Part shown: positions 24,993 to 35,950 of the stretch, one piece after another
How positions within the stretch are numbered: position 1 is the first letter of the stretch
How the letters are laid out: the number at the start of each line of letters is the position of its first letter
NCBI RefSeq assembly: GCF_003073045.1
Contig: NC_037596.1
Location: 7,025,416 to 7,089,415, forward strand
Direction of reading: 5' to 3'
DNA from: Pomacea canaliculata
Lineage: Eukaryota; Mollusca; Gastropoda; Architaenioglossa; Ampullariidae
DNA: 64,000 nt
Program-made: the position numbers and the translations under genes
Notes under the pieces: model-generated
The model's database searches: none
What the model saw: only the letters and a program-made list of their open reading frames with translations
What the model was told of the DNA's origin: nothing

Positions 24993-27900
24993 CTACATAT
25001 GTGCTATCAGGGATACAGTAATGGCGGCTCCCAGCAAGATGCCAGCACCTGCAGCTCCGGCACCACCTTCAACAGACTCAACAGTCTTTTTAAAATGACC
25101 ATTTCATGGACAAACATTGATGGTTACTGTCATTACTTGTGGTCACTGACATGTAGATGCTCATTTATGATTAGGAATGTAAGTATTGACTTTGTAATTA
25201 AACATGCCGCATCAGGCTTCTTAGGCTTCAACTAACATTAGGCAAAGAATACTGAAAACCTCAGACATGCAATAAGGATGCAGACAGAAATTTTAAAAAA
25301 GAAAAGAATTATTTAACGGGAAAGGGATGCTATAGCAAAGTTTTAGGCACGAAAGTTGGAGTCTTACCAATGTTCACTGCTGGAACTCTGCGGCAAGCTT
25401 CTTTAAAGTCTTTCATTTTACAAGGAATTGCTGAAATAAGAAGAGGGTATTTCTATAGTACCCAGTACCAAAGAGCAATTCATGATATTTTTACTTATCG
25501 GTATTGTCAATATGCTCTTTCTCTGTGCTTTCAATGTAGACAAAGTGTCTAATATCTAAGTAATCTGGAATCTATCCATCTATCATTAGCTAGAGGATAT
25601 TGTTGCTTGATGTTTTACATATACATGTACTACACTATGTGGATGAGCATTTGTATACATATGTTTACATTCATTATCATCCATCATCCATCATCATCAT
25701 CAGCTTTCGACCATACCCGACTGTTGATCGATCTGTTCCACAACGTATGGCCGACATGTTGTTCTGGAAACGATTTTCTTATTGGCACAGAACACAATGG
25801 CGGCGAAGTCCCTGGAGTACACGTGAACAATAAATTATTGTCAAAGCTCAGATTATATTTAGACCTGCTGTTGGCACTTTTGAAAGACATTTCACCTAGA
25901 CTAACACTGGAAGAAAAGAGAAATAAGAGCAGGACCTTTGACATTTTATTTCTTACATTAGCTGGTCACGTGCCCTGCATCAGTAAGTGGACAGCTATAA
26001 ACAAATAAGAGTTGTGTTGCCTTCTTTAAAAACGTTTCTTTGATTGTTTTGTGTCTTTTCAGAGGAGAATGTCTTGATTTGTAAAATATACAATGAACTT
26101 GTTTAACTCACTTGCACACGCCTTCCGAGATAAGAGCACGGTTGCATGATTTTCCAAATCCAAAAATCTTTATAAACTTTTGAGTGTAAGGATCAAGACA
26201 TTCAATTAATGTAAGCAGTTCTTGAACGGTACATTGAGCCTGTTTCCCTGTCCCTGGAAAAAGAAACAAAACTGGCAGCTGAATTATTTTGTGATATAAA
26301 GGTGAGAAGCACATTAGTTTTACAGCAAGACTGTCTTTACCCAATCAGTTGTAATCATATGAGAAGATAATAGTTCAATGGCCTGGTGGTTATCTCTCTT
26401 GCAAAATGTTTAAACTTCGGTGCAAGAAACCATTGCCCGGATACAAAGCAAGTATACAGTCCAGAGGACTTCGTTTTGTGTGTCGTCTACATCTTCCTCC
26501 ACAGACGACTACTACAGCCTTGAGTGGAAAGCAAATTCTGAGATACAGATGTACTGATTTGTAGACGCTTATTTATGGTTTGGATGGTTAATATTTACTC
26601 TGTAACTATGGCAGGATTTATACGGCTTATAAGGCTTTAACAAACAAAAGACAAAGAATAAGAAAAGCCTTCGACAAACAATAAGAATATAGAAGAAATG
26701 TAAGGAAAGAATAAATAAAGGGAAAGCGATGAATATACTAAAATTGCCGCGCGCAAAGATTGTGTGTCACAGAGAGAGAAAGAGAGAAAGAGAGAGATCC
26801 CCAACTCCTACCAACATTCCATGATGTAGCTTCGTGGCACAATTCTTCAAAGTCAGTCACTTTACAAGGAATTGCTGTAATAAGAAGAGATTGTTGTATC
26901 AAGGCTCAGTGACAAAAAGTAAATCATTAGTTTTCTTTCTTATCAGCATTTTAATATTATCTTTCTCTTTGCTTTATCATTAAAGTATACACAATCTTAG
27001 AAGGGTCTAAGTAATCTTGTAACTACCTATCCATTTATCTATCATTAGTTAGGGGTATACCTAATACGCATATTTAAATCTTTATACATACAACCAAGAC
27101 ACTTTTTCCTAGGGAGTACTTATATACGTATATATATATGTCTCTTTACATTCAATAAATAAATCTTTTCAAGCAACAATTGTGAGATTTAAAACAATAC
27201 CTAATATTTGATCAACAACTTTTGCAGAAAGTGGTAGACATGTTCTGGAAATATTTTTCTGGTTGGCACAGTCAACAATGGCGGAGAAGTCACTGAAATA
27301 CACATAAACAATAAATTATTATAAATACCAGATTATTATTTTTTGTATTTGTTCTTGGCACTGTTGGTAGATATTGCGCCTAGAGCACTTGACTAACACG
27401 GGCAGAGCTCAGAAGAACAAAGAAGTCAGAGCAGGAGACAGCGTGACCTTTGACATTTTTTGAGCATTTTATCTCTTCTGTTAGCGAGCCACATGCACTG
27501 TATCATTATGTGATGACTAAAATAATATATTTTGTGTTTTCTTTGATAGCGTTTGATGTGTGTGAGTCTGTGTGTCTTTTAGACTGAAAGAGAGAAGAAT
27601 GTTTTGATGTATAAAGTATTTAATGAAGATTTAGTCTGTATAACTCACTTGCACACGTCCTCAGAGATGAGAACACGCTTGCACGAACCTCGAGCTCCAA
27701 ATATTTGCAAGAATTTTGCATTGTAAGGCAGAATGCATTTTATAATTGTAAATAATTCTTGTTCAGTACATCGCGCATGTATTCTCGTCACTGAAAACAG
27801 AAACAAAGAATGTCCGGGTGAAACGCGTTCAACTAGTGAAGGTCATTTACTGGATGGTTCACGTGCTTCACGGTGGACAGTTCACACTCCATTGCTTCCC

Positions 27901-28342
27901 ACTAGGATGGGACTAACAAAAGCCTCGTGTTTGAAACTTTCCCTGACCTGCACAGTTATTCTGTTCAACTCTGGGCCGTTCACAATAAAAGTATGCAATC
28001 TAATCCCATGAAGACTTTATTTCTTTACTTTTTTCAGTTGCTGACCAGTTAATGTCTTTATGCTTGTTAGTCACTTGTAATTAAAAAACATCTTTATTTG
28101 AAAATCGTGAAAGTGATAGACAAAAGTTTTATGTGCTTGAATTAGGACAGTAGAATCTATTTGGTTATGTTCTTTATTGTTTCGTATTCATAATGCAAAA
28201 AATGAAGTGCCTAGTTATATAGACATAATTGAGTTGACACCACCGCGACAGTCACAAAGAACAACACTGAAGTAAAGCAAAGACACGTACCAGTGAGTAT
28301 GAGGACCAATATAACTGGCACCAAACCACACGACCCACCCAT
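24993..28342 (-). CDS. Gene 3: GPI-anchored-type protein with two 8-cysteine modules
   Basis: Minus-strand exons in transcript order: 28342-28291 (signal peptide MGGSCGLVPVILVLILTG), module 1 27790-27649, 27292-27201, 26874-26812, module 2 26253-26112, 25811-25717, 25430-25368, and last exon 25066-24993. The total is 240 codons in one frame with gt/ag borders throughout. Each module reads C-x10-C-I/L-x-P-Y, then C-x9-C-x8-C-x10-C, then C-K-x-x-D-F-x-E-x-C. The last exon is Gly/Ala-rich followed by a hydrophobic end (ILLGAAITVSLIAHM) that closes at the stop, the layout of a GPI signal. The acceptor of the last exon is pyrimidine-poor. The closest relative is gene 4; intron sequences also align between them. 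Function is not recognised; placement at the cell surface is inferred. Confidence 0.85.
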
Positions 28343-28439
28343 GGCACGATGATATCAGGTTTGATGCAGATGAAGATAGAAAAGATTGTCAGCTGCTTCT
28401 ATCCCGAAGCGTCTGAGGCGATGAAAGACGACTGATGTG

Positions 28440-28640
28440 TCTTTCTTACTGTGTGAATGACGACGAGGTCTCTGGCCGGCCACGAATTTTTTTTTCCCCT
28501 AACATTGCTATAGTGCGACCTTACCTGAGAATTCTGATTGGCTTCCTGATCATGTGACTTAATCTCGAACCCATGACTTTGTACAAACACACGTCGCCTT
28601 GTTGTGGGTTTTCACATTGAGATAAGAGTCGCTGATGTTG
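28440..28640 (-). promoter_or_regulatory. Conserved upstream block of gene 3 (CCAAT and E-box)
   Basis: On the minus strand this block carries agtcacatgatcaggaagcc directly followed by aatcagaat, which gives a CCAAT-type motif and a CACATG E-box. It is followed by a donor-like ctcag/gtaagg. The block is strongly conserved upstream of gene 4 (35461-35640), much better than nearby spacer, so it is probably promoter plus 5' UTR. A short 5' UTR intron is possible but not proven. Confidence 0.45.
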
Positions 28641-29639
28641 ATAAGTATCTGCTGCGTTTCAATAAAGGTGAAGTTGTACATTCACTGGGGTGTAGCTTTG
28701 TATGAAACACGCAGGCTGATCGTTCGTCGTGCGGTGTAGAGTGTGGAGACTGTCGTAGTTAGCCATAAACATCCATGTTTTCATGTCCGTCGACTGTTTC
28801 AAGCTCGCTGTCTCCGCTATATTCACTGTAACGATTCACGGTTCAAATCCCAATGGCTCCTGTATTTGTTCAAACACAGGTAGAATTGTGTGTTCAAGCA
28901 TGGGTAGAATAGCGGCACGTTCTGGGAAAGCCACGTGACGCGTGACGTAAGGCCACATATGACATCACATCGTGACGCAGTAAGAATTGTAGATTTTGTT
29001 GTGGACATTGAGTGTTAATCTTGGAGAGAGCGGAGCATGAGGTGTGATGTGAGCCAGTACTACTTAGTGCGGATAGGAATTACGATTCCGTAGTTAGTCG
29101 GTGTCTGCTTAGCAACTACCTTAGCTACCTAGTTGCTAACGGCCTGATTGGCAATAACTCATCTGTTCGTCGGACTTCTGCACCTACTCTGCGTGTGTGC
29201 AAAAGCGCGCAACATCGAACATTTATTTATTCATAATTTTTATTGTTTAAAATACCTTGTATGACCTACATGATAGTTACTTTTCTCTGTATTTACCACA
29301 AGTACGCATAAAGCGAGTTCGGGATGTCGGTGTGCATGTAGCAGCGATAACACTGCAGTGTGAGGCTCTTGTTTTAGAACGAGTTCCAGGATGCTTTCTG
29401 TATTGACATCTGTTAGAGGGTCCATAATCGAGGATTGTCTCTGGACACTCCAGATTCCTCCCCTCTATCATCATAGTGTAAAATTATGGAAGCACCACCC
29501 CACTATCAATTACAATCGTAGCAACAATTGACATTTTGTATTTGGAGCAATATTTCCGGAAAACGTACTGAACTCGCCTTATGTGGACATGAAAGTGGTG
29601 TATGTAAGCGCATGTGGTGTTCTTATTATTGCTGTTGTT

Positions 29640-29735
29640 ATTATCGTTATTATCATTATCATCGCCATCGTCATCATCGTTGCCATCATCATCGCCATCG
29701 TCATCATCGTTGCCATCATCATCGTCATCGTCAAC
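29640..29735 (+). repeat. (ATC/GTC)n trinucleotide repeat
   Basis: Interrupted ATC, GCC and GTC units with two nearly identical 30-bp subunits in tandem. It explains the overlapping long open frames here. Confidence 0.9.
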
Positions 29736-30141
29736 AGGTGCAGCAAAAAAACCCCTAAACATCCGACTTGTGACACAGAATAAAAGGCATAAAAAGGGGC
29801 GAATGCAGTTGTTAATAAACACATGCACAAAATCACAAACATCAGATTTAATGCAATTAATGCTTGGTTTATTCAAGTGTGCGTACATGGCTGCTTTATT
29901 TAGAGACTAATACAGTATTATCTGTGTACGTGTGTGTGTGTGTGCGCGCATGTGCGTGTGCGTTGTTGTGTGCTGACCTGTAAGTGCCCTTGAATGAGTG
30001 TTTTTATGTTTTATGTTTAATTTTGCCCTTTGTGCCTTTGGTTCGAAGGAATGTCTGCGTGGTTATATATCACTTCACACAATGCTACACCTCAGACTAC
30101 TCTAATTTGTTATGCATTCTACATCTTCTGCGTCAGTCCCG

Positions 30142-33100
30142 CTACATATGCGCTATCAGGGATACAATAATGACCGCTCCCAGCAGCCTCAGCGAGATGC
30201 CAACACCTGAAGCTCCGGCAGCTCGTCCTGAAACAAAATCATTTTTTTTTTATTAAAAAAAAGCCTCAGGAACAAAAATTGATAGTTTCACTTTTAGCCT
30301 TGTCACTAGCCTTTAGGCTACGTTTCCTGTCCTAGACTTTAAATGTCTGTGTACAACGGAAAAGAAATCGGCAATGACGTCACAACGGCTTCCAATCACG
30401 TGTTCATAGGTCGTAGGCATGAAGCAAAACTCGGATCATCCCAGGGTTGTTTAAAGAGTAACTTAGTTTCCTGCTTTTTAAAACAACCTCAACAGAAGGT
30501 TTGAATAGAAGAAAAGTTCATTTTCCAGTCTAGAGGACTTCGTTTTGTGAATAGTCAACATCTACTCTACAGAAGACTTGCCAGAGCCTTGATTAAAAAG
30601 CAAATCCTGAGATAAACATGTACTGATATGGAGACGCTTATTTCTGGTTTGGATGGTTAATATTTACTTTGTAACTATAACATGCTTTATAAGGCTTATG
30701 AGGCTTCAAGAAACAAAAGGCAAAGAATAATAAAAACCTTCGACAAACAATAAAAATGTAGAAGAAATTTAAGGAAGATAGGAAAGTAAAAAAGGGAAAG
30801 CGATAAATATACTTAAATCGACTAGCAAGATAAATAGAGTGTGTGTGTGTGTGTGTCACAGAGAGAGAAAGAGAGGAAATATATTAACATGTCTTACCAA
30901 CGTCCAATGCTGGAGCTTTGGAGCACAATTCTTTAAAGTCAGTCACTTTACAAGAAATTGCTGTAAAAAAAGGGGGAGTTGTTTCAAGTATTAAGTTCCA
31001 AAGAGTAAATCATTATTTTTTTTCTTATCAGTATTCTTAATAGTCTCTCTCTATCCTTTATCTGCATATAAGTTTACACAATCTTAGATAGTAGGGTCTA
31101 AGTAATCTTGTAAGAACCTATCCATTTATCTATTATTATTGAGGGGGTATTTCTAATTCGCATACTTCAATCTTTACACATATATGTACGATACTTTTTC
31201 CTCGGGAGTACTTATATACATACATGTATGTCTGTTTACATTGAATAATTATAATCTTTTCGAGAACAATTGTGAGTTAAAACAATACCTAACATGTCTT
31301 CAATCTGTACTCCAATGCGTGGCCGACATGTTGAGCTGGTAATGTTTTTCTGGTTGGCACAGATCACAATGTCGGAGAAGTCACTGAAATACACGTGAAC
31401 AATAAATTATGTAAAAACCTAGATTATTTTTTCGTCCTTTTTGTACCTTCTCTTGGACATGATGGTAGATATTGCGCCTAGAAGCCTAGAATAACACGGG
31501 CAGAGCTAAGAAGAACAAAGAAGTCAGAGAACAAAGCAGCGTGACCTTTGACCCTTTTGAGCATTTTATCTCTTCTCTTAGCGCGTCACATGCGCTGTAT
31601 CATTATGTGGTTGACTAAAATAATATATGTTGTTTCTTTGATGGCGTTTGATGTGTGTGAGTTTGTGTGTCTTTTGGATTGAAAGAGAGACGAATGTTTT
31701 GATGTACAAAGTATTTAATGAAGATGTAGAGTCTGTATAACTCACTTGCACACGTCATCAGTGATGAGAGTGCGGTTGCATGAACCTCCAGTTCCAAATT
31801 TTCGCGAGAACTTTCTATTGTAAGGCAGAATACATTGTAAGAATATGCTGAGTTCTTCTTGAGTACATGGCGCGTGTGCTCCCCTCACTGGAAACAGAAA
31901 CACAAGTCGCAGATGAATTATTTTGTGCATAAAGGTCTAAGGTCAGAAGCATATTAACTTCACAGCTAAACTGTCGCTAACCAGTCAATTGTTCGGCACG
32001 ATGCAGGAGCATATCTGTTTACGAGTTTAAAGTTCTAATGCAAGGTAAGGCCTATTTCTCAAAAGAGTAATTTAGTTTCCTGTATTTGAAAACAGCTTTA
32101 AGATGGGTTTCAATATGAGAATAGGAGGTCGGTTTCCAGTCTATAGGTTCGTTTTGTGTATCGTCAACATCTACCTCTACAGAAGACTTGCTAGAGCCTT
32201 GAGTGCAAATCAAATCCTGACACACAAATGTACTGATTTGTAGACGCTTATGATTAGGATACTTAATATTTACTTTGTAACTATAGAACGCTAAGAAAAG
32301 ACTATAAGCCTTCAAATAACAAAATCAAAGAGTAATAAAAACATTCAACAAGTAATAAAAATGTAGAAGAAATTTAAAAAGAAAAGAATGTATAAAGGGG
32401 AAAGGTATGAATATACAGTGGAACCTCGGTTAGCGAACGCCTCGGATAGCGAATATTTCGGTTAACGAACAAAAATTTCGTTAAAAATTTGTCTCGGATA
32501 GCGAACAAAATTTCGGATAGCGAACAGCCACGTGAACCACACGTGACCGACCAGCATGTCATCATTCGAGCTCGAGACACAGTTACGATCGGTCGTTCCT
32601 TATCTATGCGCATCCTTCTTATTTAGTGATTGTTGTGCTTTATTTTAGTAAGATAATCCTCAATCATGGCTCCAAAAAAGATTAAGAGCAATTAATAGTA
32701 ATGATGTAATGACAAGGAAGCGGCCAACAAATGAATTGAAAAAGGAAATGATTTCAAAGTATGAAGGTGGCATATGCGTCTGTCGGATATGTGATGTCGT
32801 ATTACCCAAGAGTTTTACAAAAAAGACAGAAGGAGCAGACACTGGACAAGTTTTTTCCTTTAACCACAAAGCTACAGAAAAGGGAAGTCACCCCCGATTT
32901 TACAATGTCACGTGTGCTCATGGAGGGGGAATCCAAGCAGTAATTCCACCCCTTCCTCCCCACACCTGTTTCCACCCACGCCGTCAAAACGGCAAGTTTT
33001 CTGATGTTTAAATGCTTTCGTTAATGTTTTTATGTTTATTTAACTCCATTTATATTGCATTATAACTGTTCTCATTAAAACAAATACCTATATAGCCTGT

Positions 33101-35446
33101 AACTTTCAAATATTAGCGAGTCAACGGGGGCTGGGAACCAATTAAATCTATTTCCTTTATTTCTTATGGAAAAAAATTGTTTCGGATAACGAACATTTCG
33201 GATAACGAACAGCTTTCCAGAACGGATTAAGTTCGTTAACCGAGGTTCCACTGTACTAAAATTGCTGCGTCCAGAGATTGTGTGTGTGTGTGTGTGTCAC
33301 AGAGAGAGAAAGAGAGGAAGAGAGAGATCCACAACTCTTACCAATGTCCACTGCTGTAGCTTCGCCGCAATGTTCTTTAAAATCAGTCACTTTACAAGAA
33401 ATTACTGTAATAAGAAGTCGTTTGTCAAGGAATTAGTGGCAACGAGCAATTCATTAGTTTTCTTTCATATCAGCATTTTTAATAGTAGATAAAGTATACA
33501 TAATCTTAGATAGTAGTCTAAGTAATCTTGTAACCACCTCTGCATTTATCTATCATTATTTCGGGCGTATTTCTAATTCGCATGCTTGAATCTTTACACA
33601 TATATGTACGATACTTTTTCCTCAGGAGAACTTATATACATACATGTATATCTGTTTACATTCAATAATTATAATCCTTTCGAGCACAATTGTGAGATGT
33701 AAAACAATACCTAATGTTCCATCGATATGTCTCACAGCGTGTGGCAGACATGTTGCACTGGTGATGTTTTTCTTGGTGGCACAGATCACAATGTCCGAAA
33801 AGTCACTGAAATACACGTAAACAATAAATTCTTTAAAAAATCCTTATTTTTTCCCCTGCTCTTGGCACTGTTGGTAGATATTGCGCCTAGACTAACACGG
33901 GCAGAGCTCAGAAGAACAAATTAGTCAGGGAAGGAAACAGCGTGACCTTTGACATTTTTGAACATTTTATCTCTTCTATTAGCCAGTCACATGCACTGTA
34001 TCATTATGTGGTTGACTTAATAATAAATTATGTGTTTTCTTTGATTGCGTTTGATGCGTGTGAGTCTGTGTGTCTTTTGGACTGAAAGAGAGAAGAATGT
34101 TTGGATGTATAAAGTGTTTAATGAACTCACTTGCACATGTCCTCAGTGATGAGATCGTGGTTGCATAAACCTCCAGCTCCGAATTTTCGCGAGAACTTGT
34201 TTTTGTAAGGCAGAATGCATTTAGACAATGTATTGAATTCTTCTCGAGTACATGTCGCCTCTGTTCCCGTCACTTGAAACAGAAACAAAAGTGCCAGGTG
34301 AATTATTTTGTGCATAAAGGTCAGAAGGTCAGAAGCATATTACCTTCACAGCTAGACTGTCAAATGTTCCGGATGCTACAAAGACAGAGCTGTCTACGAG
34401 TTTAACGTTCTAATGAAAGGAAAGTGCGATTTCTTAAAAGAGTTTAAAGTTCAGTGCAAGAAATCATTTCCTAGATATGGACGAGTACCTCCTTGCGTCT
34501 AAACATCAAACTCTATAGGCGTTAGGTTCACAAAACAAGCAAGATTTTTTCTGACTATCATAGCTAAACCTCCAGATAGCCTTCCTGTGTTCTCTAAAGG
34601 TTTTAAAGACAGGAAGATAAATACAGTGTGGTAGAGAAACAAGTCATTGGGTATAGTTTCCCTAAATGTTTCTACAAGTAGAGCAAAATGAAATTCGTAA
34701 ATATATTTAATTAAGTCAGGTTTATACACATCGATGTTATAAGTGACAAATTTTAGGGATTTGTGTTTATTGCTCGTATCCATAGTAGCGTTGATAGCAT
34801 TATTGGAGCCGAACTTTGATGAGTTTCTAGCTTGAATATCCTCTGTCGCTGGTGTATTGTCTCCTTTACTCCTTTTAGACATTTTATGGCTGACTACACT
34901 TCTAGAATGCACAGGTGAAATGTATTCAACTAGCGAGGTCATGTACTGGATGGTTCACGTGCTTCACGGTCGACACTTCACACTCCATTGCTTCCCACTA
35001 GTATCGGAGTAAAACAAGCCTCGTGTTTGAAACTTTTTCCTGACTTGCACAGTTATTCTGTGAAACTCTGAGCCGTTAACAATAAATGTATACAGCCTAG
35101 TCTAAAAAGACTTTGTTCCGTTACTTCTTTTCAGTTGCTGACCAGTTAATGTCTTTATGCTTGTTAGTCACTTGTTATTTAATAAAAAAAAACTTAATTT
35201 GAAAATAGTCGAAGTAATAGAAAAACGTTTTATGTGCTTAGAATTAGAATAATAGAATCTATGTGGTTATGTACTTTTTTGTTTGCTTATTACTGATGCA
35301 AAATTCAGCTTAGAATAGTTATCTACCCATAATTGAGTTGACACCACCGCGACAGTCACAAAGAACAACACTGAAGTAAAGCAAAGACACGAACCAGTGA
35401 GAATCAGGACCAAGATCACCGGCACCACACCACAAGACCCACCCAT
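30142..35446 (-). CDS. Gene 4: GPI-anchored-type protein with two 8-cysteine modules
   Basis: Minus-strand exons in transcript order: 35446-35395 (signal peptide MGGSCGVVPVILVLILTG), module 1 34272-34131, 33805-33711, 33404-33342, module 2 31887-31746, 31383-31289, 30960-30898, and last exon 30227-30142. The total is 245 codons in one frame. Exon sizes 142/95/63 are identical in both modules. Asn-x-Thr/Ser sequons occur in exon B (KNITS in both modules) and exon A (CNRT). The last exon gives a Gly/Ala/Ser-rich spacer and a hydrophobic terminus (GAVIIVSLIAHM), GPI-signal-like. The introns of the two modules are themselves similar (31040-31270 against 33490-33690), so the second module arose by duplication of exons with introns. 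A Tigger-like transposon sits in the intron between the modules and a LINE fragment sits in the first intron. Confidence 0.87.
32416..33253 (+). mobile_element. Tigger/pogo-like DNA transposon, internally deleted
   Basis: This 838-bp element has near-perfect terminal inverted repeats (cagtggaacctcggttagcg at the start, its reverse complement with one or two differences at the end). It is flanked by TA on both sides (32414-32415 and 33254-33255). Subterminal copies of gataacgaac/gatagcgaac recur at both ends. The interior from 32665 keeps an N-terminal transposase-like piece (MAPKK, then KRPTNELKKEMISKYEGG) that stops making sense within about 60 codons; the catalytic region is absent. Genes 3 and 5 have the same intron site without the element. 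It is non-autonomous. Confidence 0.88.
34508..34915 (-). mobile_element. LINE fragment, endonuclease (APE-like) region
   Basis: Minus-strand translation contains KSLKFVTYNID at the front, LLVETFRETIPNDLF in the middle, and GRLSGGLAMIVRKNL near the end, the spacing of the N-terminal endonuclease domain of non-LTR retrotransposons. The reading frame starts near 34942 and runs out near 34499. No reverse transcriptase follows. Its borders can be placed because gene 5 (around 39795) and gene 3 (around 27820) have the flanking intron sequence without it. It lies in the first intron of gene 4. Confidence 0.6.
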
Positions 35447-35460
35447 GGCACGATGAGGTC

Positions 35461-35640
35461 TCTGACCGGAAGCGAATTTATTTTTCCCGTAACAATGTTA
35501 TTTGGAGACCTTACCTGAGCATTCTGATTGGCTTCCTGATCATGTGACTTAATCTCGAACCCACATGGCTTTGTACAAACACACATCGTCGTGTTGTGGG
35601 TTTTCACATTCAAATAAGAGTCGCTGATGTTGGTAAGCAT
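35461..35640 (-). promoter_or_regulatory. Conserved upstream block of gene 4 (CCAAT and E-box)
   Basis: The minus-strand sequence carries gccaatcagaatg (CCAAT box), a gtcacatga E-box and ctcag/gtaagg, which looks like a splice donor, with ggtcag/agacc about 53 bases on as a possible acceptor before the ATG. The same order is conserved upstream of gene 3, which is the evidence for function. Confidence 0.45.
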
Positions 35641-35950
35641 CATTTTTATCATTGCCATGATTCACGGTAAACTTCAGCTGTATTTCATCCTGAAATATAT
35701 AATCCAATGGTTATTTTTTAATTATGCTGTTTGTAATATTTATTACTGCTGCTTATTCGTGTAACAAACTATCTTATGTGGAGTCTTCACATCGAGCAGA
35801 CGACAACCCAAAAGAATGCGATGCGTGTGTGGATACAAAGCCATGTGGGTTGGAGATTAAGTCACATGAGCAAGTATAGCCAATCAGAAGGCTAGAGTAA
35901 GGTTCCTACATAACATTGTTCTGAGAAAAAATAAATTCTCTTCCCGCTTA
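35461..35950. repeat. Imperfect inverted duplication of the gene 4 upstream block
   Basis: The arm at about 35461-35605 is the reverse complement of about 35806-35950, roughly 145 bases per arm around a 200-base spacer. Shared words include ttctgattggc, catgtgacttaatct, cccacatggctttgta and aataaattc. Confidence 0.8.

Larger units (their letters stand above)
28343..30141. other. Intergenic region between genes 3 and 4
   Basis: Apart from the conserved upstream block of gene 3, I see no gene. An (ATC/GTC)n repeat fills 29640-29735 and produces Val/Ile- or Asp-rich frames on both strands that are not genes. Minus-strand AATAAA signals for gene 4 lie at 29868-29873 and 29895-29900. A (GT)n tract lies near 29930-29970. 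Confidence 0.6.

Noticed and set aside
29484-29910. Asp/Asn-, Met/Thr- and Ser/Leu-rich frames on both strands
   Set aside because: All derive from the (ATC/GTC)n repeat; no gene evidence.
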